A stretch of DNA of 64,000 nt, from positions 1-64,000 of IMG/VR virus record IMGVR_UViG_3300025870_000008; one strand, given 5' to 3'. Position numbers and translations under genes: made by a program. Position 1 is the stretch's first letter, and every line of letters begins with the position of its first letter. Positions 28,502-36,905 of this stretch are shown piece after piece. The stretch comes from a virus. The notes beneath the pieces are model-generated. The model was given only the letters and a program-made list of their open reading frames with translations. It ran no database searches and was not told where the DNA came from.

Positions 28502-29210
28502 AGGCAGGCCTAGGAAAAAAACTTTTGAGGATAATCAAGATTTTATATTTGAAAAAATAAATCTTAGAAAAAACTCTTGGTTTTTAAGTTCCGTAAGTTG
28601 GATATCGTGGGAGGATGTCAGCCAGATTGTTGCTCAACACATTTATACAAAATGGCACCTTTGGGACCAAAAGAGACCTTTAACACCTTGGGTAAACAGA
28701 ATTATAACCAATCAAATCAAAAATTTATTAAGAAATTACTATGGTAATTTTTTAAGACCCTGTTCTCAGTGCCCTTTCAATAACACGGGGTCTATAGACT
28801 ACTTAAACGAAAAAGAAAATGGGTGCTCTTGGACTAAATCTGGTAAGCAAGACTGCACATGCCCTTTGTTTAAAAAATGGAATAATACAAAAAAACATTC
28901 TTTTCATATAAATACTGCTAGTAGTATAGAAAGTTTAACCACGGAGCAATCCTCTAGGGATAAAAATTTCAATATTGATCGTTCAACTGAAAAACTGCAC
29001 GTTTATATGAAATCCCATTTAAACCCAAAGCAATACAAAATATACAAAATGCTTTACATAGAACATAAAAGCCCTCAGGAGACAGCTCAATCTTTAGGCT
29101 ACAAGAGTAGTGAAAAGGGTAGGCATGCTGGATATAAACAAATTAAAAATTTTGAAAAACAGTTTAAAGAACAAGCTAAAAAAATAATTAAAAAATATGA
29201 CATTATCTAA
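28470..29210 (+). CDS. sigma-factor-like protein with internal cysteine cluster
   Basis: 246 residues from a GTG. An AT-hook-like start (KKPRGRPRKK) is followed by a segment resembling sigma-70 region 2 (DVSQIVAQHIYTKWHLWD, then PWVNRIITNQIKNLLRNYY). Next is a cysteine cluster (CSQCP...GCSW...DCTCP, about residues 97-133). The C-terminal HTH-like segment resembles region 4 (LNPKQYKIYKMLYIEHKSPQ, ETAQSLGYKSSEKG). Phage-encoded sigma factors direct host RNA polymerase to late promoters. Zinc-like insertions between regions 2 and 4 are unusual. It is the natural candidate to read the GTGTA motif of the late genes. Overlaps both neighbours. Confidence 0.7.
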   Translation: MKNNEKPKKPRGRPRKKTFEDNQDFIFEKINLRKNSWFLSSVSWISWEDVSQIVAQHIYTKWHLWDQKRPLTPWVNRIITNQIKNLLRNYYGNFLRPCSQCPFNNTGSIDYLNEKENGCSWTKSGKQDCTCPLFKKWNNTKKHSFHINTASSIESLTTEQSSRDKNFNIDRSTEKLHVYMKSHLNPKQYKIYKMLYIEHKSPQETAQSLGYKSSEKGRHAGYKQIKNFEKQFKEQAKKIIKKYDII

Positions 29211-30246
29211 GGAGCAAAAACAATTTATTATTGATAATTTTAATAAAACACCCGATTTGATTGAACTTACTAGGCAAGTATTTGATAACGAAGAGTTGGA
29301 CGGTAGGACAAAAGAAGGTCGAGCGGTTCGTAAGTTTTTGGTTGAAAGAGGTTTGAAATTCAATACAACACAAAAACAAAAGAAAGAGGAGATTGAGTTC
29401 TCTCAGGAACAAAAAGAATTTATGATTCAGTATGCCAAAGAAGGTATGACGGCATATGAAATTTCAAAAATATTATTTCCTGAAGTTAATGTTACAAACT
29501 TAAGCAAGGAAGTTACAGAAGTTGCTAAGTTTATAGAAGATGTTGATTTTAGGCTTATGCATCCATCTGAAAACGCATTAAATGCTCAATATTTCCCTCC
29601 AAAATCAAATTCTAGAGTCATTAAAAAGATTAACGAATACTGCCAAGAAGAAATCGATGAAAAGCAGGTGAGTCGCGGGGAAATGGACAATATAGAGAGC
29701 ACGATGAAGTTTTTGGCGGCACCTCGGTTTATTCAGGTTATTAACACTTATACATCTGTAGATGATAGAAAACTCTTTGAAGCTGAATATACAAGATCTG
29801 TATGGGATAAACCAGACTTAACAAGTGATGAATTAAATTTATATATCAATGTTTGTATGGATTATATACATTTAAAAAATATAAGTAAAGCTATTAATAA
29901 ATTAAATAGAATGTTTGAAGATTGTGAAGATCAACAAGATATGACTGTTAGATTAGCAGAACTATTAAAAACAAAGAGTGAAGAATATAATCAATGTGAA
30001 AAGAGACAAGAAACATTGATAGCTAGATTAAATGGAGATAGAAAAGAAAGAATAAAGAATAAACATAAAGATAATGCATCTATATTATCGTTAGTAAGAT
30101 TGTTTCAAAATGAAGCTGATAGAAACAGGATGATAGACATGGCTGAGAAGCAAAAAATGCTAATCGCCCAAGAAGTTGATAATATAGAGAGGATGGATGT
30201 CTGGAAGGCTAGAGTACTCGGAATCGCTAAAGATGATGTTTTATAG
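29197..30246 (+). CDS. HTH-containing protein, candidate small terminase
   Basis: 349 residues. The N-terminus has two similar helical modules that look like helix-turn-helix units (LSKEQKQFIIDNFNKTPDLI and FSQEQKEFMIQYAKEGMTAY, each followed by 'EIS/ELT' helices). The remainder is helical and ends in a coiled-coil-like segment. It lies between the sigma-like gene and the nuclease/TerL pair. That position and the DNA-binding start suggest a small terminase or packaging regulator. No direct family match. Confidence 0.75.
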   Translation: MTLSKEQKQFIIDNFNKTPDLIELTRQVFDNEELDGRTKEGRAVRKFLVERGLKFNTTQKQKKEEIEFSQEQKEFMIQYAKEGMTAYEISKILFPEVNVTNLSKEVTEVAKFIEDVDFRLMHPSENALNAQYFPPKSNSRVIKKINEYCQEEIDEKQVSRGEMDNIESTMKFLAAPRFIQVINTYTSVDDRKLFEAEYTRSVWDKPDLTSDELNLYINVCMDYIHLKNISKAINKLNRMFEDCEDQQDMTVRLAELLKTKSEEYNQCEKRQETLIARLNGDRKERIKNKHKDNASILSLVRLFQNEADRNRMIDMAEKQKMLIAQEVDNIERMDVWKARVLGIAKDDVL

Positions 30247-30331
30247 CCTAGACGGGGGTTTTCGCGGTACTTCTATCTCTTGTTGCCATTTAAGGCAATT
30301 GGAGAGAAAGGAACAATTTCTTTTTTAAAAA

Positions 30332-31261
30332 ATGAGCATACAATGTAAAATATGTGATTCTACTTTTAAATCAGAAAGATCTTTGCATACCCATATCAAA
30401 GCTCATGGAATTTATTTATCAGATTATTATATAACATACTATCCTAGATATAATTTATATACAAATGAATTAATTCCTTTTAAAAATAAAGGGCAATATT
30501 TTAATACGTTTTTTTCAAATAATGTTGAATTGGAAAAGTGGTTGGCGACAGCCGACTACGAACATGCACAACAAATTTTATTATTAATGCTTAAAAATAG
30601 AATAATTAGTAAAAATTTACAATATGCTCCTAATCATTTAGAATTAAAACTGCTTGACTTACCAGAAATAAAAATATATAAAGAATTTTTTGGGTCATAT
30701 AATGAAGCCTGTCGAAGGCTTCAGGTTGAGCCTTTATTCAACCAAAGCATAAAAAGTAAATTTTTAGAAAAAAATAAAAATTTAAAAATTTTAGAGATAT
30801 TAATTGATACTAGAGAGCAGCAACCTTTAAAATTCGAAAAAAGTCGTTCTATGAAATTAGATTTCGGGGACTATACTGTTGCAGGTCAAGATTACACAGC
30901 TACATACATAGACAGAAAATCAGAAACAGATTTTAAATCAACAATGACTGTAGGATTCGAAAGATTCAATAGGGAAATGCAAAGATGTATGGATATTAAT
31001 GCTTTTATGTATATAGTAATAGAAAGCTCTATAGATAAAATAAAAAGAAATAACAATTCTGGGATCCATAAATCAAATTTAAAATTTATATGGCACCAAA
31101 TGAGAGTTATGTCTCATAATTATGCCAGGAGATGCCAATTTGTTTTTTCTGGAGGGAGAAAAAGATCTCAAAACTTAATTGAACTTCTCTTAAGAGGCGG
31201 GGAAGACTTATGGAATGTTGACTTGCAATACTATATCGACAATAGAATATTAAAATTATGA
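30332..31261 (+). CDS. C2H2 zinc finger fused to ERCC4-type nuclease
   Basis: 309 residues. Residues 5-25 form a canonical C2H2 finger (C5-x2-C8-x12-H21-x3-H25) starting CKICDSTFKSERSLHTH. A middle helical region resembles homing-endonuclease-associated repeats (YKEFFGSYNEACRRLQV). From about 158 the ERCC4/XPF nuclease fold begins: LIDTREQQPLKF, FGDYTV, then the catalytic-type DRKSETDF near 194, replacing the usual ERKxxxD. The stop overlaps the TerL ATG, so it is co-translated with terminase. It may cut or resolve branched DNA before packaging. Confidence 0.85.
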   Translation: MSIQCKICDSTFKSERSLHTHIKAHGIYLSDYYITYYPRYNLYTNELIPFKNKGQYFNTFFSNNVELEKWLATADYEHAQQILLLMLKNRIISKNLQYAPNHLELKLLDLPEIKIYKEFFGSYNEACRRLQVEPLFNQSIKSKFLEKNKNLKILEILIDTREQQPLKFEKSRSMKLDFGDYTVAGQDYTATYIDRKSETDFKSTMTVGFERFNREMQRCMDINAFMYIVIESSIDKIKRNNNSGIHKSNLKFIWHQMRVMSHNYARRCQFVFSGGRKRSQNLIELLLRGGEDLWNVDLQYYIDNRILKL

Positions 31262-33117
31262 GCTGGGAAAAAGGCAATCAAAAAAGAAACGAAAAAATCG
31301 ACATTAATTCTTTAATTAGGTCGAAAGAAGGGTTTTTACCTGAGAAGGAGGCTAAACTTCTTTTGTATCAATTCTTGCGAGAAAATGTCACATTTACCAC
31401 TAACCTTTTAGCTGGAGTGGATTTATTTCCTTTTCAGCACATGGCGGTTAAATCGATGTTTGAATCTGATTATTTCTTGGGCATATGGTCTAGAGGTATG
31501 TCCAAGTCTTGGACAACGGGGATTTTTGCATTTATGGATGCTATTATGAATCAAGGTGTTGACATAGGAATATTATCAAAATCCTTTAGGCAAGCCAAAA
31601 TGATTTTTAAAAAAATTGAAGATATAGCTGCAAAACCTGAAGCTAAATATTTATCCAACTGCATTACAAGAGTATCAAAACAAAACGATGAGTGGGTAAT
31701 GGAAATTGGTGAAAGTTCAATACGGGCACTGCCCTTGGGGGACGGATCGAAATTAAGAGGTTTTAGGTTTCACAGGATTATCATTGACGAAATGCTATTG
31801 ATGCCAGAAAGAGTTTATAATGAAGTTATCGTACCGTTTCTGTCTGTAGTGCAAAACCCAAAAGAAAGAGAGGATATGCACAATTTAGAAACAAAACTTA
31901 TCTCAGAAGGAAAAATGAAAGAAGAAGATAGGTATAAATGGCCGAACAATAAACTAATAATGCTATCTTCTGCCAGTTACAAGTTTGAATACCTCTACAA
32001 ACTATACGAAAATTTTGAAAATCTTATCGTTAAAGAGGGGCAAACTGGAGGAGCGTCTCGATCTATAATGCACTTTTCATACGATTGTGCTCCCAAGCAG
32101 TTATACGATCAAAATCTAGTTGAACAAGCTAGATCCACAATGAGTCAGAGTCAATATGATAGAGAATTTGGTGCGGTATTCACAGATGACAGTTCTGGAT
32201 ATTTCAAGATATCGACGATGGAGAGGTGCACGGTAAAAGAGGGCGATAGCCCTCATGTAGAAGTAAAGGGTAGCGAAAATGATTCGTATATAATTTCTTT
32301 CGATCCAAGTTGGGCGGAATCAGAAAGCTCTGATGATTTTGCTATACAAGTGTTTAAAATACATAAAAAATCGAACCAAGCTACTTTGGTTCATGTATAT
32401 GCAATGGCTGGAGAAAATTTAAAAAATCATATTAATTATTTTCATTATTTACTAACTAGTTTTAATGTGGTTGCTATGGTGGGAGATTACAATGGCGGTG
32501 TCCAATTTATCAATGCTGTAAAAGAAAGCTCTTTATTTAAATCTTCAAATATAAAATTAAATATAATCGAGACAGAGTTTGATGATCTAGAAAATTATCA
32601 AAAATCTTTAATGTCCGCTAAGAGGGAATTTTCCAAAGATGGCATTCCGTGTTGCCTTAGGAAACCTACTTCCGAATGGATTAGAAGGGCAAACGAATTA
32701 CTACAAGCTAATTTTGATCATCGAAGAGTATGGTTTGCATCGCAAGCGGTCGATGATAGTTTTCAATCTCAAAGAAGAAAGAAAGTACCGATCAAAAATT
32801 TGCGATTCATGAATTTTACAGATGTTGACGAGAATCAATCTGAAGGAGCTAGAATGATTGACTTCATAGAGCATCAACAAGAAATGATAATATATACAAA
32901 ATCTCAATGCGCTCTAATAGAAGTTAGATCCTCACCCCAAGGAACACAAACTTTTGATTTACCTTTAACACTGAAAAAAACCACTGGGCCTAGTAAGGTA
33001 AGAAAAGACTGCTACTCGGCTCTGATTCTAGGATCTTGGATGGTTAAAATTTACAACGATATTAATAATTCAAAAGAAGAAGCTTTTAATAGCTTTGTTC
33101 CAATGTTTATAAAGTAA
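31258..33117 (+). CDS. terL: terminase large subunit
   Basis: 619 residues. The ATPase domain has an adenine-motif region PFQHMAVKSM, a Walker A-like SRGMSKSWTT (78-87) and Walker B RIIIDE (173-178), followed by the coupling segment LIMLSSAS. The nuclease domain has IISFDPSW near 348 as first metal-ligand strand and VGDYNGG further on. Terminase packages DNA into the procapsid through the portal using ATP and cuts concatemers. The ATGA overlap with the nuclease gene and the portal gene 50 nt downstream support the call. The P-loop departs from the standard form (S-K-S instead of G-K-S/T). Confidence 0.93.
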   Translation: MSWEKGNQKRNEKIDINSLIRSKEGFLPEKEAKLLLYQFLRENVTFTTNLLAGVDLFPFQHMAVKSMFESDYFLGIWSRGMSKSWTTGIFAFMDAIMNQGVDIGILSKSFRQAKMIFKKIEDIAAKPEAKYLSNCITRVSKQNDEWVMEIGESSIRALPLGDGSKLRGFRFHRIIIDEMLLMPERVYNEVIVPFLSVVQNPKEREDMHNLETKLISEGKMKEEDRYKWPNNKLIMLSSASYKFEYLYKLYENFENLIVKEGQTGGASRSIMHFSYDCAPKQLYDQNLVEQARSTMSQSQYDREFGAVFTDDSSGYFKISTMERCTVKEGDSPHVEVKGSENDSYIISFDPSWAESESSDDFAIQVFKIHKKSNQATLVHVYAMAGENLKNHINYFHYLLTSFNVVAMVGDYNGGVQFINAVKESSLFKSSNIKLNIIETEFDDLENYQKSLMSAKREFSKDGIPCCLRKPTSEWIRRANELLQANFDHRRVWFASQAVDDSFQSQRRKKVPIKNLRFMNFTDVDENQSEGARMIDFIEHQQEMIIYTKSQCALIEVRSSPQGTQTFDLPLTLKKTTGPSKVRKDCYSALILGSWMVKIYNDINNSKEEAFNSFVPMFIK

Positions 33118-33143
33118 CTTTAATTTTACTTTTTAACTTTTAT

Positions 33144-33148
33144 GTGTA
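33144..33148 (+). promoter_or_regulatory. candidate late promoter motif before the portal gene
   Basis: ATGTGTACTATTAATA: GTGTA followed by TACTAT overlap, 18 nt before the ATG. Confidence 0.4.
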
Positions 33149-33166
33149 CTATTAATATACACAGCT

Positions 33167-35242
33167 ATGAGCGAAAAAACAAAACGAAAGTACATTAAGA
33201 AGTCCCAATACTGGAACAATATTAAAAAAGAAAACCCTCAATCAGGCGGCGGGGGAAAACATATAGAGCCTGTTAGCTGCGGGGATAACTACTATATTAG
33301 TAATGCTAGTTATAGTAATAGTTTGAAGCCAGAATTTACTTCGACCACCTCCGCTAGCAATGTAGTCAGCGATGCTTTAAGAAATGTTGACTCTTCCACT
33401 ACGAGAACTAGAGGCAGAGCTGGAATCAAGAATTTAGCTCATAAATATAAAAATATTTCTGATGGAGTACTACCTTATAATGTAAGCTCTGACGGTGTAG
33501 ATGTTCGGGAGAGTATTGAGTTATGCCAAAAAGCATATGCCAATATACCTATATTTAGAAACGCTATAGATGTTATGTCTGAGTTTTCAAATTCTGAAAT
33601 ATATCTTGAAGGCGGCAGTGAAAGTGCTAGAAATTTTATATACAAATGGTTTGAGAAAATAAACTTATGGAAATTAAAAGATCAGTATTTTAGAGAATAT
33701 TATAGATCTGGAAATATATTTTTATATAGAATTGATGGGACTTTTAATAAAAATGATATTATTAATTTAAATAAAGTTTATGGAGCTGAATATAATAAAT
33801 ATCTAAACCCTGGTAAAATACCAGTAAGATATATACTACTCAATCCTTACGATATATCTTCAAATAGAGCAACTTCGTTTGAATCAGGAGCGTATAAAAA
33901 AGTTTTATCAGAATACGAGTTAGAAAGGTTAAAAAACCCTACAACTCAAGAAGACCAGGATATATTCGATTCGCTAGACGATAAAACAAAAAAATTGATA
34001 AAAAAAGGTGGGTTTCATAGAACTGGAGTGTTAATGCCTCTAGATCCAGAAAAGTTAATATACTCGTTTTACAAAAAACAAGATTACGAACCTTTTGCTG
34101 TACCATTTGGGTTTCCAGTTTTAGATGACTTGAATTGGAAAATAGAGCTTAAAAAAATTGATCAAGCAATTAGCAGAACTATTGAAAATGTAGTACTATT
34201 AATTACTATGGGAGCTGAACCTGACAAAGGAGGGGTCAACCCGCATAGTTTAACTGCTATGCAATGTTTGTTTCAAAACGAAAGTGTTGGTAGGGTGTTA
34301 GTCAGCGACTATACAACAAAAGCAGACTTCGTAATGCCAGATGTTAATAAAATTTTAGGCCCTCAAAAATACGAAATAGTCAATCAAGATATTCGAGAGG
34401 GCTTGCAAAATATTATAGTAGGTAAAGAAAATTATTCTAGCACTCAAATAAAAGCTCAAATATTTTTAGAAAGATTAAAAGAAGCTAGAAATGCATTTAT
34501 AAATGATTTCATCATGCCGCAGGTAAAAATATTATGCAAAAGCATGGGTTTTAGAAAATACCCAACGGTTAAATTTCAAGAAATAGATATCAAAGATGAA
34601 GTTCAATTCCAAAGAGTGATAACTAGATTGCTAGAGATTGGAATTATTACACCTGAGCAGGGTATGAATGCAATTCGAACAGGGTTGTTTCCTCATGCAG
34701 ACGATTTAGAACAAGCTCAAGAAAAATATATAGAAGATAGAGAAAAGGGGATGTATAATCCTTTAGTTGGCGGAGTACCTTTGGTTGAAGCTGCAGGGGC
34801 TGAAGAGGATCGGGGATTACAAAAACAACAAATAAAAGAATCAACCAAACAGCAGAAAATAAACCAAAACAAGCCAGAGCAACAAGCTGTGAAAAAAGAG
34901 CCTGGCAGACCTACGGGAGCTACAGCAAGTAAAAATTATTCAAGAAAAAATATTCAAAATATTATTTATGAAATAGAAAAATTACGATCATTAGCTTCTG
35001 ATAAGATTAAAAAAACTCATAAAGTTAAAAGGCTAAACAAAGAACAAAATAAAATTATAGATACTCTTACGGAATCTATAGTTATATCAACTCAAAAAAC
35101 AGAATGGGGTAAACAATTAGATAGTTGTATAAAAAAACCAGAAACCTTAGAAAAGCTAAACAGCTTAAGAGAGGTTGCAGAAGTTGGTAGCAAGCACGGC
35201 CTTCCCGAGTATCCAGCTGCAATATTATATCACAGCCAATAA
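33167..35242 (+). CDS. portal protein
   Basis: 691 residues, large for a portal but with the expected layout. After a disordered glycine/serine-rich start there is a clip/stem-like core (SIELCQKAYANIPIFRNAID, WKLKDQYFREYYRSGNIFLY). The typical late segment FINDFIMPQVKILCKSMGFR, then GIITPEQGMNAIRTGLFP, is followed by a charged, glutamine-rich C-terminal extension. The portal forms the dodecameric ring at one capsid vertex for DNA entry and tail joining. It follows TerL directly. Confidence 0.88.
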   Translation: MSEKTKRKYIKKSQYWNNIKKENPQSGGGGKHIEPVSCGDNYYISNASYSNSLKPEFTSTTSASNVVSDALRNVDSSTTRTRGRAGIKNLAHKYKNISDGVLPYNVSSDGVDVRESIELCQKAYANIPIFRNAIDVMSEFSNSEIYLEGGSESARNFIYKWFEKINLWKLKDQYFREYYRSGNIFLYRIDGTFNKNDIINLNKVYGAEYNKYLNPGKIPVRYILLNPYDISSNRATSFESGAYKKVLSEYELERLKNPTTQEDQDIFDSLDDKTKKLIKKGGFHRTGVLMPLDPEKLIYSFYKKQDYEPFAVPFGFPVLDDLNWKIELKKIDQAISRTIENVVLLITMGAEPDKGGVNPHSLTAMQCLFQNESVGRVLVSDYTTKADFVMPDVNKILGPQKYEIVNQDIREGLQNIIVGKENYSSTQIKAQIFLERLKEARNAFINDFIMPQVKILCKSMGFRKYPTVKFQEIDIKDEVQFQRVITRLLEIGIITPEQGMNAIRTGLFPHADDLEQAQEKYIEDREKGMYNPLVGGVPLVEAAGAEEDRGLQKQQIKESTKQQKINQNKPEQQAVKKEPGRPTGATASKNYSRKNIQNIIYEIEKLRSLASDKIKKTHKVKRLNKEQNKIIDTLTESIVISTQKTEWGKQLDSCIKKPETLEKLNSLREVAEVGSKHGLPEYPAAILYHSQ

Positions 35243-35248
35243 TTTATT

Positions 35249-35253
35249 GTGTA
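35249..35253 (+). promoter_or_regulatory. candidate late promoter motif before the gene at 35265
   Basis: TTGTGTACAAG, GTGTA 11 nt before the ATG. Confidence 0.35.
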
Positions 35254-35264
35254 CAAGTTGAATA

Positions 35265-35849
35265 ATGAAGAATTTTATTACTATTGACTTATCAAACTTA
35301 ATAAACGAAAAAGATTTATTCTGCAAAGACTGTGGAAACTCTGAAGAAATATCCATGGAGTCATGGGCAGAAGAAAAAAATAAAGGTAAAACATTAAACA
35401 AGCCCTTTAGAACCCCAAAGGGTCCAAAAAAGTTTTCAGTATATGTGAAAAACGAAAAGGGTAACATTGTTAAGGTTAACTTTGGAGATCCCAATATGTC
35501 AATAAAGCGAGATAGTCCAGAAAGAAGAAAGTCTTTCAGGGCTCGGCATAACTGCGCTAATCCTGGACCAAAAACAAAAGCTAGGTATTGGTCTTGCAGG
35601 CAGTGGAGAGCTGGCTCAAAAGTCGAAGGTTCGGATAAAAGTTTTTCAGAAGAAGATCTTGAGAAGCTATTATTAGAAGAGCTAGACGAGTCAGAAGCTA
35701 AAGACAGTAAACCAGGATTGTGGGAAAATATTAGAAAAAAGAAAAAAAGGGAGGGAAAAAATTACCAACCAGCAAAACCTGGAGATAAAGATAGGCCGTC
35801 AAAAGATGCTTACAAAAAAGCTCAAAAATCTAAAAAGGATAAAAAATAA
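35265..35849 (+). CDS. basic capsid-region protein (DUF5872-like)
   Basis: 194 residues. The conserved block KKFSVYVKNEKGNIVKVNFG, then RRKSFRARHNCANPGPKTKA and YWSCRQW, resembles a domain (DUF5872-like) repeatedly found in capsid-region proteins of large aquatic phages. A CKDC pair lies near the start and the C-terminus is a lysine-rich, disordered tail. Probably a virion or assembly protein. No reaction can be assigned. It abuts the dehydratase gene. Confidence 0.8.
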   Translation: MKNFITIDLSNLINEKDLFCKDCGNSEEISMESWAEEKNKGKTLNKPFRTPKGPKKFSVYVKNEKGNIVKVNFGDPNMSIKRDSPERRKSFRARHNCANPGPKTKARYWSCRQWRAGSKVEGSDKSFSEEDLEKLLLEELDESEAKDSKPGLWENIRKKKKREGKNYQPAKPGDKDRPSKDAYKKAQKSKKDKK

Positions 35850-36902
35850 ATGAGTGTTAAAAAAGTTTTCATAAGTGGAATTACTGGTCAAGATGGAAGT
35901 AATATGTGCGATTATTTATTGCAAAATCATGATTTAGAAATCTTTGGCGGTATACGAAGGATAAGTGTTAAAAACTATAAAAATATTAAACACTTAAAAG
36001 ATAACCCCAAAATAGAACTTGTAAATTTTGATTTAAGTGATCCTTATAGTATTAGAAATGCTATAGAAAATATTAAACCAGATTACTTTATAAATTTTGC
36101 GGCTCAATCTTTCGTGCAGTCTAGTTGGGATTTCCCAATTCAAACTATGACTGATAATGCGGTCAGTATTACTCATATGTTAGAGTCGATAAGGTTGTTC
36201 GCTCCTAAGTGTAGATTTTATAATGCAGGATCTTCCGAAGAGTTTGGCGATGTAATTTCAGAGATGCAAGACGAAGAGCATCCATTAAGACCGCAATCTC
36301 CTTATGGAGCTTCTAAATGTGCCGCGAGGCATATTGTTAGAGTGTACAGAGAATCTTATGACCTTTATGCTATACAAGGTTGGCTATTCAACCACGAGGG
36401 AAGCCGAAGAGGAACAGAGTTTGTAACAAGAAAAATCAGTAAAAATATAGCTAAATTTGTTTTTGACTTAGAGAATGGAGAAGATCCCAAACACCTAGAA
36501 CTAGGCAATCTTGACGCGTTAAGAGATTGGACTGATTCTATTGACTTCATGTCGGGAGTATGGTTAATGCTAAACCAGAAAGCAGACCCTAAGGAGTATG
36601 TCCTAGCAAGTGGAAAAACATATTCCATAAGAACTTTTCTAGAAGAAACTTTAAAACATGCAAAAATAAACTTTAAAACAGAAGGGGAAGGTTTAGAAGA
36701 AAAATATTACACTTCAGACGGAAAATTAATTGTATCTATTAATCCAGTATTTTATAGACATGCTGAAGTTAAACTTTTATGCGGAAACCCTAAAAAGGCT
36801 GAAAAAGAATTGGGTTGGAGAAGAAAAATTAAATTTAAACAGTTAGTTCGAAAGATGTTTGATAGTGATTATAACTTTTTTAAAAATAGGTGTATATATT
36901 AA
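35850..36902 (+). CDS. gmd: GDP-mannose 4,6-dehydratase
   Basis: 350 residues, the normal length for GMD, a short-chain dehydrogenase-fold enzyme. It converts GDP-D-mannose to GDP-4-keto-6-deoxymannose, the precursor of GDP-fucose, rhamnose and perosamine. NADP-binding ISGITGQDGSN at residues 8-18, the S-S-E-E catalytic region near 126-130, and Y152-x3-K156 (SPYGASKCA). RDWTDSIDFM is also typical of GMD. It lies without gap between two head genes, so it is a metabolic gene inserted into the morphogenesis operon. Likely used to decorate virion or host glycans. No downstream epimerase/reductase is visible. Confidence 0.92.
   Translation: MSVKKVFISGITGQDGSNMCDYLLQNHDLEIFGGIRRISVKNYKNIKHLKDNPKIELVNFDLSDPYSIRNAIENIKPDYFINFAAQSFVQSSWDFPIQTMTDNAVSITHMLESIRLFAPKCRFYNAGSSEEFGDVISEMQDEEHPLRPQSPYGASKCAARHIVRVYRESYDLYAIQGWLFNHEGSRRGTEFVTRKISKNIAKFVFDLENGEDPKHLELGNLDALRDWTDSIDFMSGVWLMLNQKADPKEYVLASGKTYSIRTFLEETLKHAKINFKTEGEGLEEKYYTSDGKLIVSINPVFYRHAEVKLLCGNPKKAEKELGWRRKIKFKQLVRKMFDSDYNFFKNRCIY
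36890..36894 (+). promoter_or_regulatory. candidate late promoter motif before the protease-scaffold gene
   Basis: GGTGTATATATTAATA in the last codons of gmd, 11 nt before the next ATG. Confidence 0.35.
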
Positions 36903-36905
36903 TAT

